From Ehretia macrophylla (Eukaryota; Streptophyta; Magnoliopsida; Boraginales; Ehretiaceae), in contig CM075767.1 in the NCBI GenBank assembly GCA_037974665.1, forward strand, positions 22,407,498 to 22,471,497: a stretch of 64,000 bases of DNA, given 5' to 3'. Of this stretch, positions 58,715-64,000 are shown piece by piece. The translations under genes and the position numbers were made by a program. Each line of letters begins with the position of its first letter. Position 1 is the first letter of the stretch. The notes beneath the pieces are model-generated. The model did no database searches and was not told the origin of the DNA. It saw only the letters and a list, made by a program, of their open reading frames with translations.

Positions 58715-59220
58715 CATTACAAGAAAATAGTGCTCGGGTGACATACTTTTTTCTATAGTCTATTGGCTATGGCCAGGCTACGGAATGGCTACGGACAACT
58801 AATTTCATAGCCTTTCTGTGGCCAAATTAAGCCATGTTGAAGTGGCGACAAAACTTGGTCAGGGATTCGTTACGAAATATAATTTTAATTATAAAAACTA
58901 AATGAAAATAATAGTCTGTGGTCATGCGGTGGAAAAATAGCCACGGATTGACTACGGACAATACGTGTTCTTCAAAAAATGTTTTAAAAATAAAAAGTCG
59001 TAGCCTAGTGTGGCAAATTCGCTACGGACTATTTAATTAAATTGGCAAAAAAATAACAAAGTCTGTAGCCATACAGTGGCCAAATAGCCACAGATTGGCA
59101 ACGGACAATATGTATTATTTAAAAAAAAATTAAAAAAATAAAGGGTTGTAGCCTAGCCGTGACAACTTTGTTACGTACGACATAGCTACAGACATTTTAA
59201 TTAAATCGGGAAAAAGTAAA
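58715..59220 (+). mobile_element. CACTA-like element, left end and subterminal part
   Basis: Starts cattacaagaaaatagtg, a CACTA terminus with C-to-T change at the third base. Subterminal repeats follow: ggctacggac, ccacagattggc, gtagcctag, in both orientations. 58990-59215 matches the reverse complement of 22565-22800. The right end is missing; the copia relic adjoins. Confidence 0.6.
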
Positions 59221-59225
59221 ATAAC

Positions 59226-59430
59226 AACCCTCACAAATCTGTTCCAGATGATTGATGGTTAGTCAAAAATCAGTATGGACAAGTTCTAGTGGTCTCGTTC
59301 CTCTTGATGTAGCCTCGTTTGGAAAACTTTTCCTAGCTTGTTTTCCAAAAAGATAACCCTCACAAATCTATTCCGGATGATTGATGGAAGGCAATCCATG
59401 CACCATATTTTTTCTTGACATTAAAGAAAA
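59226..59430. repeat. 31-bp direct repeat pair
   Basis: ccctcacaaatctgttccag... at 59227 recurs with two changes at 59359, framing about 100 bp. It lies at the junction between CACTA-like and copia-derived sequence. Origin unknown. Confidence 0.55.
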
Positions 59431-60895
59431 AATTTTAAAATTTATGTGCCCAAATTTCAAGTGTCATAACCATGAAATTTCTTTTACACAAGCTTTAAGA
59501 CATTTTGTAACATCGTTTTGAATATTTAATAAAAATAATTTATTTCTTGTCATATGCACTTTTGTTATCAAAAAATTATTTTTATCTTTTATTACACAAT
59601 GTTTATCTTCCAATAAAATTGTGTAATTTTTCTCAAGAAGTTGATCAAGACTCAAAATATTAGTTTTTAATTTTGGCACATAATAAACCTAAAAAATAAA
59701 ACGATGTCTTCCATCTTTCAAACAGATTAAAATTTTACCTTTTCCTTCCACCGAGACCATAGAGGTACATCCAAATTTAAGATTGCCCTTGACAGTTTCA
59801 TCGGGTTATGCGAATATGCTCCTTTGTCCAGTCATATGATTACTTGCACCTGTATCAAGATGCCATGAACTATCTCCTCCATCTTTTTCGCCATGATGAG
59901 TCATCAACAAGGTAATCTTTTCTTCCCCTTCTTGTCTTTCAGCAAAATTTATTTTTTCATCCACAACTTTAGGACTACTTCTACATTCATTAGCATAATG
60001 ACCATATTTTTTTCAATTGTAACATTGAACTTGCAATTTGTCATACATTTGTCCTGAATAATTACCTATTCCATGCCCAGGTTTATGCGAATTTTGTCTC
60101 TTCTTGATTAAATCCTCCTCTTCTACCACGTCCTCGTCCTCGTCCTTGGCTTTGGCCTCAGTCTCTACCACATCCATGTCCATGACCATGACCTTTTTTA
60201 CTTCCATCATTGCCAAAGTTTTCTTCTTTCTTCAAAGCGATATTACTTTGAAGAACTTTTTCCAATTCTTCTTGGTTCTTCTTGTTGTGTCTTTCTTCAT
60301 GAGCTTATAATGAGCCCATGAGTTCATCAACGGACTTGTCATCTAACTCTTTTGATTCCTCAATGGCTACAACAATGTATTCATATTTTGGATACAAAGA
60401 ACGAATGATCTTTTCTACAATACGATTATCTTTTAAATCTTCTCCATATCTTTTTAGTTGGTTAGAAACCACCAAAACTTTCGAAATATAATCTGAAATC
60501 GATTCACCATCATTCATATGAAGAGATTCAAACTCACCTCTTAAAATTTGTAGATGAACCTTTTTCACCTTGTCTACCCCATTTTGTGATTTTTAGAGAG
60601 TTTCTCATGCTTTTTTGGAAGTAGTCGCGCATGAGATTTTCTCGAACATAGTTTCATCCAAACATAGAGGGATGATAGAAAGAGCTTGTTGATCCTTCTT
60701 GCAATTTTTTATCAATGCGTTCTTTTGATTTTGATTCAAAACTTCATCTTCTTTAGGTTCTCGTAGCCTTTCCCTACAATCTCCTAACATCTTGTGAGCC
60801 AAAGAGAGTCTTCACACGAATGGACCAATATAATTGTCCTTAGTAAGGCGAGGAAATTGAAAAGGAAGCATACCATTCCCCATCATCTTTACCTA
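59430..60895 (-). pseudogene. Ty1/copia gag, protease and pre-integrase part
   Basis: Order on the minus strand: gag (UBN2 type) with FEKISCATTSKKA, then [54 protein letters not shown]; zinc knuckle CYN-stop-KKYGHYANEC near 59989-60030; protease WHLDTGASNHMTG near 59830-59870; pre-integrase segment PKLKTNILSLDQLLEK near 59680. The frame has several stops (60304, 60603, the knuckle Cys-to-stop, 59813) and frame changes. The rest of pol and the 3' LTR are missing, so the element is truncated at the left. Confidence 0.82.
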
Positions 60896-60911
60896 GCTCT
60901 CGATACCACTT

Positions 60912-61183
60912 TGTTGGAATATGGAAGTGGTTATTTTATCGTAGAGAGAAATAAGAAGAAAAATAATATGGAGACTCTAAATGAAATCTTTATTGCTCTA
61001 GCATTTGGTATGACTATAATTGAAAGGACTGACTGCTATTTATAGATTCACAAAAATCCTATATTAACTAGGATATGGTTCTAGAAAACCATTATCCACT
61101 AGAAAAATACTATCTATTCAAAAACTAATTTAAAACTAACTAGAATTAATATAGTAGAGTCCTAATCAAGTTTTCTTCTATCA
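60912..61183 (-). repeat. Copia 5' LTR
   Basis: A 272-bp segment, tgttggaatatgg ... cttctatca (plus reading), adjoins gctctcgatacca (60899-60909), the reverse of a methionine-tRNA primer site with one change. On the minus strand it contains TATAAATAG (61036-61044). The partner LTR is absent. Confidence 0.75.
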
Positions 61184-61284
61184 GCCAGTCCAGTCTCCTC
61201 GGTACACGACGGGAACCACAACCAAACCAGATGACGAAAGACTTTTACATATAATGGCTTATTTTTCTAGAAGTAGAAAATGCG

Positions 61285-61762
61285 TGTTGGATTTTTGCCT
61301 CAAGGCAAAGCCTTAGTAGAGATTAAAAACAAGTAGAAGTCCATTCTAATGAGAGCAGACATAGGAGTATTAATCCTAGTAAATTTAGATTTTCATTCCT
61401 AGCTTGTAAGTTCTTGCCACTAGAGTCACACCCTATGAGGAAGGGGTGGGATGGTGAGCCAAGTGTGGAGAGCTTTTGGTGCTTTTTCTAGAAAAAGACG
61501 ATTGGGGACGGTTTAGATTTTAGCCATATATACATAAAGTCCTGTGAGCGAGATAGGCTTTTCCGTTCATAAATCCATATGAGTGTGAGAGAGGGTTTAG
61601 ATCTTTGTCCGTGTAAAAAATTTACAACATGTAACCGTTATTGTTAAACAGTGAATTTTTCAATTTCTTGAGTTATGAATGTAGGTAAATGGCCGAATTA
61701 CGTTAAAAATATCGTGTTAATTTTTACTTTGCTTTGTGTATGAGTGTGTTCAATTCCTAACA
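61285..61762 (+). mobile_element. Solo LTR, copia-like (related to 51140-51681)
   Basis: From tgttggatttttgcc to ttcctaaca, with shared blocks ttttctagaaaaag, gggtttagat and agtgaatttttca. A matching target duplication is not seen, so the limits are less certain. No coding sequence. Confidence 0.65.
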
Positions 61763-61794
61763 ACATGTTTTATATTTGGATTTGGTTCCTCTAT

Positions 61795-63009
61795 AATTTC
61801 ATTGTCTACAATTTCACGCAATACTTATCCCAATTAATGTCATGTGTCACTAAATATCATTTACAGACTACCTAATCTTGTTAAATTTGCCTTCCAAATA
61901 TAGTTACAAAGTATTAACTACCAAAATCTAAACTACCATATTTAGCAAAACAAATATGGAAGTCATATGATAGTTTATGATTCTCTGGAAGAGCATTTGC
62001 AAAGGATTTTTTCTCCGTTTATTTAATTTTTCCTGTTTCTGAGAAAGTGTGCTCATTAGTTTTGATCTTTTCTTTTGTTCATGCTTGCTTTATTTTTTAG
62101 GATTTTGAAATCATTGCTTATTGCAAGATGGCAGAGGCATTGGTTCTGCAAGTGTATACTAGCTTGGAGTATGTATAATTGTAAAGTCAATAGACATCAT
62201 TTCATTGTCTAAATGAAACAAAGATCTCTGCAGCTTCTTGGGTTCTTCATTTGGTCCTCATTCAATTATCTTCAACAGTTCAATAGAATGTAGTCCAAGA
62301 AACGAAATGTTAGCCAAAACGATGAAAAGAATTAGTGAATAATTAATTTGGGTAAATAGCACCGTAGCCTCCTATGGTTTGCTGAAAGTACATAAGACCC
62401 CCTTGTATTTTCAAAAGTGTACCAGAACCCCCTATGATTTTATAAATGTAGCACCACAGCCCCCTCCGTCAAAAAAATCATTACTTTTAACGGGAAGTAT
62501 ATTGCACATGCCAGAATTGCAACTTTGGTAGATTTTTATAAGTTTTACCAATAAAATAAGTTTATATATTTACTAAAAACACCCTTTTCACCCAAAAAAA
62601 AACAAACATAGAAAATCAAACCGTCTTCTCTACCAAACACCCCCTTACCCCGCCCATCCACCCACCCACCCACCCACTCCGTCAACCTCCTCTCACTCCC
62701 AACCCAGTCATACTGTTCACTTCATTCTTTTTTTTGTCTCTTCCCGTGTGTGTGTATATATATATATATAGGCGAAGGAATGGAACTAGATGGCTTGAAA
62801 TCCTTAGCGGTCCCAATCCAATGCAATGGATCTAAAGGAGAAAGCATTAGCAATTACAGGTAGAAAGACTGCAAATGCAATTTCTATTAGATCTCAAATC
62901 GAAAGTGTTGTCGTATATATATATATATATATATATATAAACTCGCACAAGCCCGTCATCTACCCCATCTCTGATCTTCTCCAGTCCACAGCGGCACGCA
63001 AACAGAAAG

Positions 63010-63059
<50 letters not shown>

Positions 63060-63790
63060 AGATCTTCTCCAGTCCACGTTGTTGCCGGCAAAGTCAATAA
63101 TGTCGCGTCGGACTTCTCCACATTGAAACATTCACCCACTTGTTTTCTTGCCAAAATCCTCAACTTAATCCCAAAAAAAAAATTCTGGATGAAGTTCAAT
63201 TTTGGAAAAAGTTAGAACCTTTATCCTTTTCGGAACCATTTGGATCAATATCAGACAAAAATTTGTAAATTTGGAGAAGTTGATAAACTACATGACAAAT
63301 AAACAACAAAGTTAAAAATAAGGACATTTGTGTCATTTAATATTTTTAATTAAAAAATTTGACGAAAAAGAGACGGAGGGGGCACGTGTGCCACTTATTC
63401 AAACCACAAAGGGTTATGGTGCACTTTTAAAAGTACAGAGGGTCCTATGCACTTTCGACAAACCATAAGAGGCTACGGTACTATTTATCCAATTCATTTT
63501 AGTATTCTTACCCTTTATCTTCGTTGACACTTTCACTACACTATCATTTTGAGGCAGTTTTGGCGTTGTTAAAAGCGATTGTTGGGACATTTTAATTGCG
63601 AGAGTGAATTTAAGTATCAAATCACAAGCAATAACCAGAGCCGTGACAATTGACAAGAAAAATTATGGAAATCTAGATTTGGGTATTTAATGTTGTGTAG
63701 TCATAGTTTAGTATTCATAGATGAATTTTGTGACACATGACATTAATTGGTATAAGTTTTGTGTGTAATTGTATATAATAAAATTGTAGA
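61795..63790. repeat. Inverted repeat pair in unit B spacer
   Basis: The arm at about 61795-61960 (acttatcccaattaatgtcatgtgtcac type) is inverted at about 63660-63790. Related arms in unit A are at 39170-39245 and 39950-40035. In unit B the loop is larger because it contains the MULE-type element at 62350-63490. Confidence 0.65.
62350..63490. mobile_element. MULE-type element with long inverted arms and unrelated cargo
   Basis: Arms of about 130 bp: left gggtaaatagcaccgtagcc, right (rc) ggataaatagtaccgtagcc, both with ttaaaagt-type and ccccctccgtc blocks. The 9-bp duplication aattaattt / aattcattt flanks it (62341-62349, 63491-63499), one mismatch. The 850-bp interior is not arm-derived. It has a GC-richer C-rich part (62640-62710), two (TA)n runs (62755-62770, 62917-62938) and a third at 63011-63056, and a 17-bp direct repeat gatcttctccagtccac (62975, 63061). 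A captured host fragment is possible but I do not recognise a protein. Confidence 0.75.
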
Positions 63791-63880
63791 TAAACCTAAT
63801 CCATTATGTTCAAATAAAAAGTCCAAACTCCAAGATCTGACCTGTAAAGTTTTCGGTCCACTCTGCACAGTATACATAAT

Positions 63881-64000
63881 TGCACAAAGACCTCCACTGT
63901 TATATTGAGACCTAATCTCAGGCATCAACCATGCAAGCCCTCATCAACTTCAACAACAATGAAAGCAAGTCCCACTGCTCTGATAAGTGATAACCTGTAA
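63881..64000 (+). repeat. Start of tandem segmental unit C
   Basis: tgttatattgagacctaatctcaggc...caaccatgcaag.cctcatcaacttcaa...gaaa.caagtccc matches 41878-41965 and 24850-24940, the leading edges of units B and A. A third bHLH copy may follow beyond the window. Confidence 0.7.

Larger units (their letters stand above)
41856..63880 (+). repeat. Tandem segmental unit B (bHLH copy 2)
   Basis: The second copy of the segment described for 24780-41855. Relative to unit A it has extra blocks at about 42600-46590, inside intron 2 (47475-48842), at 51010-57400, and in the 58.7-63.5-kb region. Limits are approximate. Confidence 0.72.

Noticed and set aside
60013..60216. Asp/Glu/Val-rich frame
   Set aside because: It is out of frame relative to the copia gag, whose true frame there is Gly/Arg-rich before the zinc knuckle.
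62826..63215. 129-residue plus frame and overlapping minus frames
   Set aside because: The frames run through (TA)n tracts inside a MULE-type element, and no domain is recognisable.

Overview
This window is plant nuclear DNA, almost certainly from a eudicot; I cannot name the species. The signs are AT-rich sequence, a spliced bHLH transcription factor gene with GT-AG introns, tRNA-derived SINEs, and nested Ty3/gypsy, Ty1/copia, CACTA, hAT, Mutator-like and TRIM elements. No bacterial features are present. Most of the window is transposable-element sequence in varied states of decay.

Layout. 1-894 is the 3' end of an LTR. 1783-16549 is one degraded Athila-type Ty3/gypsy element on the minus strand. 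It has LTRs, a tRNA-Asp primer site, gag-pol and a second downstream ORF, and its left LTR is split by a 2.6-kb solo-LTR-like insertion (2092-4688). 16556-22800 holds a tiny LTR element, a heat-shock-factor gene fragment abutting a CACTA terminus, CACTA-derived sequence, an array of about 490-bp repeats, and a 1.6-kb solo LTR (20740-22351) inside that array. 22801-24850 is AT-rich with one SINE.

From about 24.8 kb to the end, the window is a tandem array of a large segment carrying a bHLH gene. Unit A (about 24.8-41.85 kb) carries an apparently intact PIF-like bHLH gene in five exons (27146-29585). Unit B (about 41.85-63.88 kb) carries a paralogue (46823-49519) with the same exon plan but a stop codon inside the DNA-binding basic region. 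The first ~120 bases of a third unit (C) end the window. Comparing A with B gives empty-site evidence for many later insertions. In A these are a SINE/hAT/MULE nest, a 5.3-kb chromovirus (30261-35580), and a non-autonomous LTR element (35631-37487). In B they are TRIMs in intron 2, a solo copia-like LTR, a CACTA element with perfect 3-bp target duplication, an L1-type ORF1 relic, and a truncated copia element.

Only the unit A bHLH gene looks functional as a host gene. It encodes a probable E-box-related regulator of the PIF-like group, although its basic region has lost the canonical histidine. All retroelement ORFs have frameshifts or stops, so the elements look non-autonomous or dead. The small elements (TRIMs, SINEs, MITEs) are the best preserved and often keep their target-site duplications.
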